The notes beneath the pieces are model-generated. The model was not told the origin of the DNA. It saw only the letters and a list, made by a program, of their open reading frames with translations, and did no database searches. Below, piece by piece: positions 42,766 through 51,460 of a stretch of 64,000 bases of DNA. A program made the position numbers and the translations under genes. The stretch is from Lachnospiraceae bacterium (lineage in GTDB: Bacteria > Bacillota > Clostridia > Lachnospirales > Lachnospiraceae): contig JAAWAV010000003.1 in the NCBI GenBank assembly GCA_022792335.1, positions 1 to 64,000 on the forward strand. Reading direction: 5' to 3'. Within the stretch, counting starts at the first letter, position 1, and the number at the start of each line of letters is the position of its first letter.

Positions 42766-42826
42766 AGACGGTCGGCTCCTATGGACTTCGACTGCACCGT
42801 GTTTCTCACGTCTGCCCGTCAGCAAT
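42762..42826 (-). ncRNA. ZTP (pfl)-like riboswitch aptamer
   Basis: The minus-strand leader contains TGACGGGCAGACG at its 5' side and AGGAGCCGACCGTCTGGGC at its 3' side. From memory these match the two conserved halves of the ZTP/pfl riboswitch (TGACTGGCG and GGGAGCG...CCGCCTGGGC). CAGACG pairs with CGTCTG, and inside lie a CGTG/CACG hairpin and a GTCG/CGAC hairpin. The 3' end overlaps the terminator stem, as in ON switches that respond to ZTP when 10-formyl-THF is low. The layout is seen; the class name should be tested against the Rfam model. Confidence 0.6.
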
Positions 42827-42878
42827 CAAAGCCTTTTCTCTGTCAAACCAAACAAGGAAAACTTCATTCCCCTCGCAT

Positions 42879-42907
42879 AATATAACATGCTTCTTGACAT
42901 CCGTCAA
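42879..42907 (-). promoter_or_regulatory. Promoter of the riboswitch-DUF1576 transcript
   Basis: Minus-strand TTGACG (42902-42907) and TATATT (42879-42884) with a 17-bp spacer, directly after the yajC stop. It starts a new transcript that reads the leader and DUF1576. Confidence 0.65.
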
Positions 42908-42913
42908 GAGTCT

Positions 42914-43231
42914 TTAGCCCTCGTTCGCTTTCTCCACTCTCGTAATCGCCGTCTTAACCATGGGAATCCGGCAGTTTTTATTTCCGCCAAACTCCACAAT
43001 CACCATATCGTCTGTAATATCGATAATCACGCCGTAGAAACCGCTGGTGGTCTCCACGCTATCTCCTACTTCCATGCTGGCGATCAGAGACTGAAGCTGC
43101 TTCTGCTGCTTCTTCTGAGGGCGAATCGCAATAAAATACATAAACGCGATGATCACGACAATGTAGATAACCCAGAATCCTACGCCGCCCATACCACCGC
43201 TGCTGCCGCCGCTGGCAATTAACAAATTCAT
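42914..43231 (-). CDS. yajC: Preprotein translocase subunit YajC
   Basis: A 105-aa small membrane protein. One N-terminal helix (GVGFWVIYIVVIIAFMYFIAIRP) is followed by QKKQQKQLQSLIASMEVGDSVETTSGFYGVI, the family's hallmark, and a small beta domain. YajC associates with SecDF at the Sec translocon. Its start overlaps the tgt stop by 4 bp. Last gene of the scfA-scfB-secDF-tgt-yajC unit. Confidence 0.95.
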   Translation of the reverse strand: MNLLIASGGSSGGMGGVGFWVIYIVVIIAFMYFIAIRPQKKQQKQLQSLIASMEVGDSVETTSGFYGVIIDITDDMVIVEFGGNKNCRIPMVKTAITRVEKANEG

Positions 43232-44379
43232 ATTCTTTCTCCTTTTTCTGCGGAAACGCCCATCATGCGCTCCAACTTTTCTTTTTTGTATGCGGCAAAG
43301 CGATGGTTTTCTATCGCTTCCCGTATCTCACTCATCATTGTATTATAAAACCAGAGATTATGCAAGACGCAAAACCGCATTCCCAGCATTTCTTTGGCTT
43401 TCAAAAGATGCCGGATATAAGCCCTGCTGTATCTTTTACAGGCCGGACATCCACATCCTTCCTCGATGGGTCTGTCGTCCAGTTCATACTTTGCGTTAAA
43501 CAAATTCAGTTTTCCCTGGTTCGTATACACATGGCCATGGCGGCCGTTCCTGGTTGGATAAACGCAGTCGAAGAAATCCACGCCCCGTTCCACTGCCTCC
43601 AGAATATTGGCCGGAGTTCCCACGCCCATCAGGTAGGTGGGCCTCTCCTCCGGCAGATGAGGCACAGTCACATCCAGGATATGATACATCTCCTCATGGC
43701 TCTCCCCCACGGCTAACCCCCCAATGGCATAACCGGCAAGCTCCATCCCGGAAATTTCTTCGGCATGGCGAATCCGTACATCCTCCAGGATACCGCCCTG
43801 GTTAATGCCAAACAGAAGCTGATGCTTATTAATGGTATCTGGCAGACCATTCAGCCGCTCCATTTCTGCCTTGCAGCGGGCAAGCCAGCGGGTGGTTCTG
43901 GCCACGGAAGCCTCGATATAATCCCGATCTGCTTTCGCCGGAGCGCATTCGTCAAAAGCCATGGCAATGGTAGAGGCCAGATTGGACTGAATCTGCATGC
44001 TTTCCTCCGGACCCATAAAAATCTTGCGCCCGTCCACATGAGAATTGAAATAAACGCCCTCTTCCTTAATCTTTCTCAACCCTGCCAGAGAAAACACCTG
44101 AAACCCGCCGGAATCAGTGAGCACCGGTTTCTCCCAGGACATGAATTTGTGAATCCCACCGAGCTTCTTCACCACCTGATCGCCAGGCCGTACGTGAAGA
44201 TGGTAGGTATTGGAAAGTTCAATCTGCGTTCCAATCTGTTCCAGATCCGCCGTGGCCACGGCGCCCTTGATGGCCGCCGCCGTTCCCACATTCATGAACA
44301 CGGGGGTTTCCACAGTCCCATGGACTGTGGAAAATCTGGCCCGTTTGGCTCTTCCTTCCTTTATCAGTATCTCATACAT
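43228..44379 (-). CDS. tgt: Queuine tRNA-ribosyltransferase
   Basis: A 383-aa enzyme of normal length. The catalytic aspartates are in VLTDSGGFQVFSL and FDCVYPTRNGRHGHVYT. GFxGG-type substrate residues appear as AIGGLAVGE. The zinc site is GCGCPACKRYSRAYIRHL with a later histidine in LHNLWFYN. It exchanges guanine-34 of GUN tRNAs for preQ1 or queuine. It lies between secDF and yajC as in many Clostridia and other bacteria. Confidence 0.96.
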   Translation of the reverse strand: MYEILIKEGRAKRARFSTVHGTVETPVFMNVGTAAAIKGAVATADLEQIGTQIELSNTYHLHVRPGDQVVKKLGGIHKFMSWEKPVLTDSGGFQVFSLAGLRKIKEEGVYFNSHVDGRKIFMGPEESMQIQSNLASTIAMAFDECAPAKADRDYIEASVARTTRWLARCKAEMERLNGLPDTINKHQLLFGINQGGILEDVRIRHAEEISGMELAGYAIGGLAVGESHEEMYHILDVTVPHLPEERPTYLMGVGTPANILEAVERGVDFFDCVYPTRNGRHGHVYTNQGKLNLFNAKYELDDRPIEEGCGCPACKRYSRAYIRHLLKAKEMLGMRFCVLHNLWFYNTMMSEIREAIENHRFAAYKKEKLERMMGVSAEKGERI

Positions 44380-44382
44380 ACA

Positions 44383-46554
44383 TTAATCCTTCTTCTGAAA
44401 CTTCACCTTCATCAAGTACCAGATGGGACCGGTCAGGAATACGGAGGAATAAGCTCCGCAGACAATTCCCACCATCAACGGAAGGGCAAACTCCCGGATG
44501 GAGGACACTCCCATAAGAAACAGGACGAATACCATGATAAAGGTGGTCAAGGAGGTATAAATACTCCTACTTAAGGTCTGGTTGATACTCATATTCACCA
44601 CCGAAGCCAGCTCTGCCTTAGTCCCCATGGCTTTCAGGTTTTCCCGGATCCGGTCGAAAATGACGATGGTCGCATTGATGGAGTAACCCACAATGGTCAG
44701 CATACAGGCGATGAAGGTATTGCCTACGCTCCACTTGACAATGGCGTAAAAGGCCAGTACTATCAGTACGTCGTGAACCAGGGCCAGCACGGCGCTGGTG
44801 GCGAACCGGATATCCTTAAACCGGAACCAGATATAAATCAGCATGAAGATGGTCGCTACAATGACCGCCACAATGGCGTCCCGTTTCATCTCAGAGCTTA
44901 CGGTGGCGCTGATGCTGTCAGCCTTGATGTTTTCCTTGTCCACGCCGTATTTTTCCGCCAGCTTGTTGTTGAGGCTTTCTCTCTCTTCCACAGAAAGGGT
45001 TCTGGTCTTGATGATGACTTCGTTGCTGCCGCTCACCTTCTGAGTCTCCACATTTGCGTCGCCGGTCACTTCCTCCACCAGAGGAACCACGTCGCTGTGA
45101 ATGGTTTCCATGGACAAATCTTCATTAAAGGTCACATTGGTGGAAGTCCCGCCCTTAAACTCCAGGCTGTAGTTCAGGATACTGCCCTGGCTGCCGTTCG
45201 CATAAACTCCCATGAATACAAAGCCGGCCGCAATCACCGCCAGAGAAGCAGCGATACAGATGTATTTCTTTTTGACAAAATCGATCTTTGCCGGGGCCTT
45301 CGCCTTGCCGTAAAGCTTCTCCGACTGGAAGCCCAGGTTGTACAGAGCGCCAAGGGCCAGCCTGGTGATCACCAGAGCCGTGAACATGGAAAGCACGATA
45401 CCGAGGGCCAGCGTCTGAGCAAAGCCCTTCACCGTGCCGGAACCTCTCCACAGAAGAACCGCCGCCGCAATCAGAGTGGTCACATTGCCGTCCACGATGG
45501 CAGACAGCGCCTTGGAAAAGCCCTCCTTCACCGCTCCCTTTACGGTCCGTCCAAGGGCTAACTCCTCCCGGATCCTGGCGAAGATAATGACGTTGGCGTC
45601 TACAGCCATACCGATGGACAGGATAATACCGGCGATACCAGGCAGCGTCAGAGTAATGTCAAAGGCGCTTAAAAATACGATGACCAGCGCTACGTAGAAT
45701 GCCAGAGCAATGGCCGCAGCCACTCCGGGGATCCAGTAAAGGACGATCATCAAAATTGCCACCAGAATAAATCCGATAAGGCCGGCTTTTAAGCTGGTGG
45801 AAATGGCGTCCTGCCCCAGCTTTGCGCCCACCACATTCGATCGGATCTCCTTAAGCTCCAGAGGCAGGGAACCAATCCGGATGGTAGAGGCAAGCTGGTT
45901 GGCGTCCTCATAGGAAGCCATTCCGTCGATGCTGCAGTTTCCACCGGTGATTTTCTCCCGCACCGTGGGCGTCCGCACCGTCTTGCCGTCATAGATGATA
46001 GAAATGTTCTTTCCGATATTTTTCTCCGTAGCCTCGGCGAACTTCTGGCTTCCCTCGTCCGTAAGCTGCAAAGACACATAATATTCCGTAGCTCCGGTGA
46101 TCTGGTTCTTGGCGCTGGCGGGCTGGGCCGTTTTCACATCGTCTCCAGTTAGCACCACATTCCCTTCCGGATCTTGGAAAGAAAGGCTTCCCGGCTGTCC
46201 AAGCTCCTCCAAAATCGCGTTGGCGTCAGACACGCCGGGGATATCCACGTTGATCCGATCAGAACCTTCCTGATAGACTTCCGCCTCGTTGCTATAGCCC
46301 GCCACGCGAAGCTGTAGCTTGTAGATGGTATCCTGCATGTCCACGTCGGAAGGATTCTCATCCACCGTCTGGTAGGTAATGCTTACGCCGCCCGCCAGAT
46401 CAAGCCCCAGCTTGATGTCGCTTATACTCCCGGAACCGTCGTCTCCCAGTCCCATCAGAGCCGTGTAGTAAAGCCCCGCCACCACGGCCAGAAGAACAAG
46501 GAGGCAGGCGATTCCCTTGCCCCGTTTGGAATTGTTCTTTTTATAGGTTTTCAT
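44383..46554 (-). CDS. secDF: Protein translocase SecDF (fused SecD and SecF)
   Basis: A 723-aa fusion of SecD and SecF with 12 expected membrane helices. The SecD half has the N-terminal helix, the P1 domain with KLGLDLAGGVSITY, and the RND-type D4 segment GLIGFILVAILMIVLYWIPG and AVDANVIIFARIREEL. The SecF half begins near 420 (IDFVKKKYICIAASLAVI) and has YSINATIVIFDRIRENLKAMG. It uses the ion gradient to finish protein export. AAGGAGAG lies before the ATG. It follows scfB at 20 bases. Confidence 0.96.
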   Translation of the reverse strand: MKTYKKNNSKRGKGIACLLVLLAVVAGLYYTALMGLGDDGSGSISDIKLGLDLAGGVSITYQTVDENPSDVDMQDTIYKLQLRVAGYSNEAEVYQEGSDRINVDIPGVSDANAILEELGQPGSLSFQDPEGNVVLTGDDVKTAQPASAKNQITGATEYYVSLQLTDEGSQKFAEATEKNIGKNISIIYDGKTVRTPTVREKITGGNCSIDGMASYEDANQLASTIRIGSLPLELKEIRSNVVGAKLGQDAISTSLKAGLIGFILVAILMIVLYWIPGVAAAIALAFYVALVIVFLSAFDITLTLPGIAGIILSIGMAVDANVIIFARIREELALGRTVKGAVKEGFSKALSAIVDGNVTTLIAAAVLLWRGSGTVKGFAQTLALGIVLSMFTALVITRLALGALYNLGFQSEKLYGKAKAPAKIDFVKKKYICIAASLAVIAAGFVFMGVYANGSQGSILNYSLEFKGGTSTNVTFNEDLSMETIHSDVVPLVEEVTGDANVETQKVSGSNEVIIKTRTLSVEERESLNNKLAEKYGVDKENIKADSISATVSSEMKRDAIVAVIVATIFMLIYIWFRFKDIRFATSAVLALVHDVLIVLAFYAIVKWSVGNTFIACMLTIVGYSINATIVIFDRIRENLKAMGTKAELASVVNMSINQTLSRSIYTSLTTFIMVFVLFLMGVSSIREFALPLMVGIVCGAYSSVFLTGPIWYLMKVKFQKKD

Positions 46555-46574
46555 TTACTGTTCTCTCCTTCTAT

Positions 46575-47993
46575 TTACCTTTCGTCCGGCAGGGAAGCGT
46601 TCCGCTCTTCCTCCTCCGCCAGGGCGGCTTTTATCATAATGGCACACTCAATGCGTTTTTTCTGCATTTCGCAGCCAATATCATAGGCGTCTGTAATAGA
46701 ACCATGGAAATTCCAGGAATTGGCCGCACAGCCGCCGCTGCAATAAAACCTCGCGAAACAGTTCCTGCATTTTTCCTTAGCATAAACATTGCACAGCTTA
46801 AACTCATCCCGGAGTCTTGAATTGGTCACTCCCGTATCCACGTTGCCCAGAAGAAATTCTTCCTGGCCCACGAACTGGTGACAGGGGTAGAGATCCCCCC
46901 AGGGTGTCACCGCCAGATATTCTGTCCCGGATCCACAGCCAGAGAGCCGTTTGGCCACGCAGGGGCCCTGGCTTAAATCGATCATAAAGTGGAAAAAGTT
47001 AAAGCCCTTTCCCTCTTTTTTTCTCCGGATAAATTCCTCTGCCAGTTTATCATACTCGGAAAGGATTTGCGCAAGATCCTCTTCCCGAATTGCATAATCT
47101 TCTTCCGGAGCAGCCACCACCGGTTCTACGGAAATCTGGTCGAACCCCTCGTCGGCAAAGTGCAGAACATCCTTTGCAAAATCCAGATTATATCTGGTAA
47201 AGGTTCCCCGGATATAATAGCTCTTCTCTCCCCGTTCTTTTGCAAACTTCTTGAACTTCGGCATAATAATATCGTAACTGGATCCCTTCCCGTTTCTGGT
47301 GGGGCGCATTCGGTCGTTGACCTCTTTCCGGCCGTCGATGCTGAGGACTACGTTGGCCATCTCTTTGTTGACAAACTCTGTCACCTCGTCGTTTAACAAC
47401 ATACCGTTGGTGGTAATGGTAAAGCGAAAATTTTTGTTACACTCTTTTTCTCTGGAGCGTCCGTAAGCCACAAGCTGCTTCACCACTTCCCAGTTCATCA
47501 GAGGCTCGCCGCCGAAAAAGTCCACTTCCAGGTTCCGCCTGTTCCCGGAATGTTCAATCAGAAAATCCAGAGCCTTCTTTCCCACCTCATAGCTCATAAT
47601 GGCCCGCCTGCCGTGATACTCGCCCTCCTCCGCAAAGCAGTAGCGGCATCCCAGGTTGCAGTCGTGAGCCACATGAAGGCACAGGGCCTTCACCACCGTT
47701 TTCCGGCTTTTAAAGTCCGTCACATACTGTTCATAGATATCTTCCGTAAACAGAAGGCCGGCCTCTCGAAGCTCTTCAATCTCCTCCAGGGCTTCCTTTA
47801 TATCACGCTCCGGATATTTTCCTGAGAGTCGGGCCGCCACAACTTCTTTTGCTTCGTCAGCGGCGTCGTTTCCTTCTGCCCCGTCCGCATAAAGGGCAAT
47901 GGCGTCATATACTACGTCGTCCACCACATGGACTGCGCCGCTGCACACGTCCATGACAATATTATATCCATTGCTTTTGTACTGGTGAATCAC
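46575..47993 (-). CDS. scfB: SCIFF peptide maturase, radical SAM/SPASM (ScfB)
   Basis: A 472-aa radical SAM enzyme. The SAM cluster motif is C112-x3-C116-x2-C119 (CNLGCRYCF) with FFGGEPLMNW soon after. The C-terminal SPASM domain binds auxiliary clusters through CGSGTEYLAVTPWGDLYPC and CNVYAKEKCRNCFARFYCSGGC, named here as two separate segments. It forms thioether crosslinks in the SCIFF precursor. The start is GTG at 47993, 7 bases after GAGGAG, so that the protein opens with the family's IHQYKSNGYNIV; an in-frame ATG at 48104 would add a 37-residue tail unlike the family. Confidence 0.93.
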   Translation of the reverse strand: MIHQYKSNGYNIVMDVCSGAVHVVDDVVYDAIALYADGAEGNDAADEAKEVVAARLSGKYPERDIKEALEEIEELREAGLLFTEDIYEQYVTDFKSRKTVVKALCLHVAHDCNLGCRYCFAEEGEYHGRRAIMSYEVGKKALDFLIEHSGNRRNLEVDFFGGEPLMNWEVVKQLVAYGRSREKECNKNFRFTITTNGMLLNDEVTEFVNKEMANVVLSIDGRKEVNDRMRPTRNGKGSSYDIIMPKFKKFAKERGEKSYYIRGTFTRYNLDFAKDVLHFADEGFDQISVEPVVAAPEEDYAIREEDLAQILSEYDKLAEEFIRRKKEGKGFNFFHFMIDLSQGPCVAKRLSGCGSGTEYLAVTPWGDLYPCHQFVGQEEFLLGNVDTGVTNSRLRDEFKLCNVYAKEKCRNCFARFYCSGGCAANSWNFHGSITDAYDIGCEMQKKRIECAIMIKAALAEEEERNASLPDER

Positions 47994-48091
47994 CTTTTGT
48001 CTCCTCTCCACTTTCCAATAGCCAACAAGTACAGGTCCTCTTATTTCCTTCCGGCCTTCCCGACAAATCAACTTTTCCCGCTCTGACAACG

Positions 48092-48121
48092 GAAGAAAAG
48101 ACACTTCGCATATGCAAAGTG
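48092..48121 (-). terminator. Attenuator hairpin between scfA and scfB
   Basis: Arms 48102-48109 and 48114-48121 (CACTTTGC/GCGAAGTG) are followed on the minus strand by TCTTTTCTTCC. A partial terminator here would give more precursor peptide mRNA than maturase mRNA. Confidence 0.55.
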
Positions 48122-48217
48122 CCCCCCTTACATGCCGTATTACTCACTGATCCTGCCGCCGGCAGTCTCCTCCGGATACAAGACAGTGAAAAACAGATAC
48201 TGACCTGTTTCGTACAA

Positions 48218-48361
48218 TTATTTACGGTTTTCGCAGGACTGGTTTCCCACGGTACAGGAAGTCTTGCAGGCAGACTGGCAGGAGGTCTGGCACTCACCGC
48301 AGCCGCCCTTCTTCATGGACTCCTTCAGTGTACTGGAAGTCAATGTCTTTACTCTCTTCAT
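48218..48361 (-). CDS. scfA: SCIFF ranthipeptide precursor (six cysteines in forty-five)
   Basis: A 47-aa peptide too short for usual gene calling. It begins MKRVKTLTSSTLKESMKKGG and continues with CGECQTSCQSACKTSC, then TVGNQSCENRK. The six cysteines and their spacing are the family's defining feature. AGGAGG lies 6 bases before the ATG, and an extended -10 promoter lies at 48490. The maturase ScfB is encoded next, after an attenuator-like hairpin. SCIFF is nearly universal in Clostridia; a role in quorum sensing or redox has been proposed but its function is not settled. Confidence 0.95.
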   Translation of the reverse strand: MKRVKTLTSSTLKESMKKGGCGECQTSCQSACKTSCTVGNQSCENRK

Positions 48362-48489
48362 GTTCTATCCTCCTATCCTCCCGCCGCGCCAGATAAACCG
48401 GCCGTTTCAGAGCTTTGACTGTTATCCCGGGCCATATGCCCTGGACTGAAAATTTCACTCTAAAATCCACAGCGTATGATTTCGCCGAT

Positions 48490-48498
48490 AGTATAACA
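48490..48498 (-). promoter_or_regulatory. Extended -10 promoter of the scfA operon
   Basis: TGTTATACT on the minus strand, about 125 bases before scfA. The long leader contains GC-rich segments (CCAGGGC/GGCCCGG near 48425-48445) that could fold. Confidence 0.5.
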
Positions 48499-48589
48499 CA
48501 GAATCTTCCATAAGAAAAGGTCTTTTTCCAAATAATCTTTCATATCTTGTCTTAACTAGTACAAATTTTTCAAGAAAGAAGGTAATTCC

Positions 48590-48958
48590 ATGGCATCTCC
48601 TCTTAAGAGCCGGCCCCTGTCCCTGGTCCGCTCCCTGCTTTTCTCCTACATCCTGACTGGTATCCTGTTGCTCATTCTCTCTTTCCTTCTGTATAAGATG
48701 AAGCTGTCCAGGAGTCAGATCCACATGGGCGTTTATGTGGTCTACGTGCTTTCCTGTCTCTTCGGCGGATTCTTAGCTGGAAAACAGATTAAAAACCGGC
48801 GGTTCCTCTGGGGTGGTCTGACCGGAATCCTTTATTTTACCCTCCTGTTTCTCATCTCCCTGCTCTTAAATCAGGGGATTCACGTCGAGGTTCCCGGGCT
48901 CCTTTTAAATTTTGTTCTTTGCGCCGGGAGTGGTACCATCGGAGGGATGCTAAGCTGA
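48590..48958 (+). CDS. TIGR04086 family membrane protein
   Basis: A 122-aa protein with four hydrophobic helices (SLLFSYILTGILLLILSFLLY, GVYVVYVLSCLFGGFLAGKQI, WGGLTGILYFTLLFLISLLL and LLLNFVLCAGSGTIGGML). TIGR04086 is a Clostridia/Bacilli family of unknown function, frequently placed beside the SCIFF or yajC-secDF genes, as here in divergent orientation to scfA. Its steady co-location suggests a link to the Sec/SCIFF locus. AGAAGG lies before the ATG. Confidence 0.8.
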   Translation: MASPLKSRPLSLVRSLLFSYILTGILLLILSFLLYKMKLSRSQIHMGVYVVYVLSCLFGGFLAGKQIKNRRFLWGGLTGILYFTLLFLISLLLNQGIHVEVPGLLLNFVLCAGSGTIGGMLS

Positions 48959-48959
48959 T

Positions 48960-49168
48960 AATCCGGAGTTTCACATCGTCAGACAATGAACAGATACGGA
49001 AATCGAAGCGACGAGAAAATCCGTCAAATCCTGCAGACCGGAGCGCGTGTCCTTGTCGGCCTTGCCGTCGCTTGACAAGGGCACACGGCCGAAGAAGGAT
49101 AACGCCAAAGAGCGGGTGGCCGGCGCCGTTTGGGGCGTGTGCGCTCCTGTCAGGCGACGGTAACATTC
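48960..49168. repeat. Structured intergenic repeat between TIGR04086 and the type III Res gene
   Basis: A non-coding stretch. Inverted segments include CCTTGTC/GACAAGG near 49051-49080, GCACACG/CGTGTGC near 49081-49143, and an outer pair gaccggagcgc/gcgctcctgtc near 49037-49154. Parts resemble the spacer at 5530-5565 and the palindrome arm near 40830. It probably ends the TIGR04086 and Res transcripts. Confidence 0.5.
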
Positions 49169-51460
49169 CTATTTATAAATGCAAAGATCGACAGCATCTT
49201 TCAAACTAGAACAGGTTATCGGGCAGATTCTTCCCTGTTTCACCATCCATACGGTATATCCCGATGTGTCTATCACTTCCTGACGCTCATTATACTTTTT
49301 TTCACTAACGAATCTCACGCTCAGTTCTTTTCCCTCGCACGCCTTTTCAATATAAAAAAGTTTTCTGCTGCTATCTTCCGCAATCAAATGGCTGCCTTTC
49401 GTATCTAAAGCCAGGATTTCGCTTTCTGTCCATACAATAAAATCCGGATTGAAGGTATCCGTTCCTTTCCCATCCAGCAATGGAATTTTCAAAAAACCAT
49501 TGACCGGATTCCGCATCCACAGTACGCCTCTGCTATCCAGTTCACGCGCAAACTCCAGTTCAAAAATATTAAAATCGCTATATTGAGGATGAACTGCATG
49601 GCAAAATGATTTACTGTTTTCTGTGACAAACACCTCTCCAACCGGCGTTGTATCCAATGGATTTTGCATGATAACGGAATTGCGCCTGTAAATGTCTGCA
49701 ATCTTTTTTGCTTCGTCTTTTATGTATAACGCCGCATTACTGTTGTATTCTATCAGAGCGTCAAATTTTTTTGCCGAAATGTCGCATAAGGTTATGGCAT
49801 TTTTAGCCAGCTTACTCATTTCCCGTTTAAAGATCCATCGTGCGGTTACCCGATTACTATGTTGTGTTTTATATCCAATCTCTTCCCCACAATCATTTCC
49901 AATTTCCGCTATAACCTGTATTCGCTCCCCCGCGCCTACGGTATTATTGGTATCATCGCTGTAATCAATCATCTTAGCAATCGCATCTTTGATTTCCGGC
50001 ATCGCTTTTTCTGAATTGACGACAATATCCGGAATCTCCACTTCGATCTTCGGCTGAATTGTCGGCCTGTTTTTTCCGCTATTTTTCGCTATATGATAAG
50101 AGATTGCGATTTCCGGGATATCGATGGATATGGTCTTTCTGATCTCTTCTATTATAGACTTAAAAACATCTTTTTCGTCTGTTTTCACATAAAAATTAGC
50201 CATATTCAGTTTATCATCTGCGTAATGTCTCGCTTTTGGCTGCCTTAAAACCCTTCCTATCACCTGCGTTACTTGCGTATTCGATCCCATGTCCTTATCT
50301 ATATATGCAAAATAGCAGGAAGGGTCGTCCCATCCCTCTTGCAGGGATTGGTTGAAAATAATATGTCGATAATTCCCTGCAAGAAACGCTTCATAATCAT
50401 TGTCTCCGCCATTAAAAAGGTTAAAATTCAAAGGCTTCGGAAAGCGTCTGTCAAATTTCAAATTGCAGTATACCGCTATTTCACGGGGATCTACCCCCTC
50501 ATGTACTAAATGTTTCCAGATTTTAATGGGTCTTGCTTTTCTTTCTTCAAACGGCGTCAATGGATCGTCGACTTCTGAAGTTTTCAACAACATATTGGTA
50601 TCGCTTACATAAATCGCTTTTGGTCTGAAGTCACACGCCAAATCCCGGGCAGACTGCTCCACTTCCCTGAAGTCCTCAAGCAAATTATGTATGGCTATTT
50701 CCATCGGCGTCATATAACCGCCTATGGAAATCAGCTTTTTAATCAAACCGCTTTTTACTACCTGTTGATTGCTGACCGCAGTAATTAGATCGCTGTCTTT
50801 TAAATTCTTTTCTTTTTTTAATCTCGCTATATACCATTCCAGCTCTTTAGGGACTTTCGTAGTGGCGCTTGCCGCAATCAGTGCCGCCGGATTTAAATCT
50901 AACAGCAGCTTCGTCTGCTGATCCGACAGATTATGCCCTTCATCATATACAATAATTAAGTCTCTTGTAGCCCCGCGATAATTTTTTCTTGTTTTTAACA
51001 TCTCCCATAAGGAACGATTGGCCTGATCGAAGCCCGTCTGGAACACTCGTCTGTCGCCGTCTGCCTTATCCTTTTGATTGATTTTCCCAACTGTTGCAAT
51101 AAGCAATAACCCTCTTGAATCATCCAGCAAATCTCTTTCTTTACATTCCAGTAAAGGCTTTACCTGAAAATCAGGAATGTTTTCCACATACTTTCCTGAT
51201 GTAAAATTCTCTAAGGTCTGACTAACAATCACCTTCCCTTTAGACAGCCACAATACGACTGGCTGTGTGGCCGAGCAGGCTCTTATTTGCTCAATGCAGT
51301 CGGCTAAAATCAAGGTTTTTCCGGCGCCTGTTATCGCTGACAGGTTTTGATAAAAAGGAACAAATTTTCCTCCTAATCCAGGTAAGGGCTCCTTCCTATA
51401 TTCGCTATATCTGTCCGCTATTTGTTCAGAAGCCTGTATCTGAAATTTCATCAATTCCAT
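49169..51460 (-). CDS. res: Type III restriction enzyme Res subunit (helicase-nuclease)
   Basis: A 763-aa protein. The SF2 helicase core has Walker A ITGAGKTL near 45, the DEAH-like box IIVYDEGHNL, AASATTKVPKE, and the late LQEGWDDPS and QVIGRVLRQPKARHY. The C-terminal nuclease has the PD-(D/E)XK residues in FNPDFIVWTESEILALDTKG. With Mod it cuts DNA at unmodified, head-to-head asymmetric sites after translocation. Its ATG overlaps mod by 10 bp and follows AGGAGGAAAC, so the two are coupled. The pair is more AT-rich than the flanking genes, which fits acquisition. Shorter than the classic ~970-aa Res, but all motifs are present. Confidence 0.9.
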   Translation of the reverse strand: MELMKFQIQASEQIADRYSEYRKEPLPGLGGKFVPFYQNLSAITGAGKTLILADCIEQIRACSATQPVVLWLSKGKVIVSQTLENFTSGKYVENIPDFQVKPLLECKERDLLDDSRGLLLIATVGKINQKDKADGDRRVFQTGFDQANRSLWEMLKTRKNYRGATRDLIIVYDEGHNLSDQQTKLLLDLNPAALIAASATTKVPKELEWYIARLKKEKNLKDSDLITAVSNQQVVKSGLIKKLISIGGYMTPMEIAIHNLLEDFREVEQSARDLACDFRPKAIYVSDTNMLLKTSEVDDPLTPFEERKARPIKIWKHLVHEGVDPREIAVYCNLKFDRRFPKPLNFNLFNGGDNDYEAFLAGNYRHIIFNQSLQEGWDDPSCYFAYIDKDMGSNTQVTQVIGRVLRQPKARHYADDKLNMANFYVKTDEKDVFKSIIEEIRKTISIDIPEIAISYHIAKNSGKNRPTIQPKIEVEIPDIVVNSEKAMPEIKDAIAKMIDYSDDTNNTVGAGERIQVIAEIGNDCGEEIGYKTQHSNRVTARWIFKREMSKLAKNAITLCDISAKKFDALIEYNSNAALYIKDEAKKIADIYRRNSVIMQNPLDTTPVGEVFVTENSKSFCHAVHPQYSDFNIFELEFARELDSRGVLWMRNPVNGFLKIPLLDGKGTDTFNPDFIVWTESEILALDTKGSHLIAEDSSRKLFYIEKACEGKELSVRFVSEKKYNERQEVIDTSGYTVWMVKQGRICPITCSSLKDAVDLCIYK

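Noticed and set aside
43765..45561. Long plus-strand frames over tgt and secDF
   Set aside because: His- and Arg-rich shadows of highly conserved minus-strand genes.
48119..48418. 99-codon plus-strand frame over scfA
   Set aside because: It is the antisense of the SCIFF precursor and its leader. The minus-strand reading has the family's six cysteines and an AGGAGG site.
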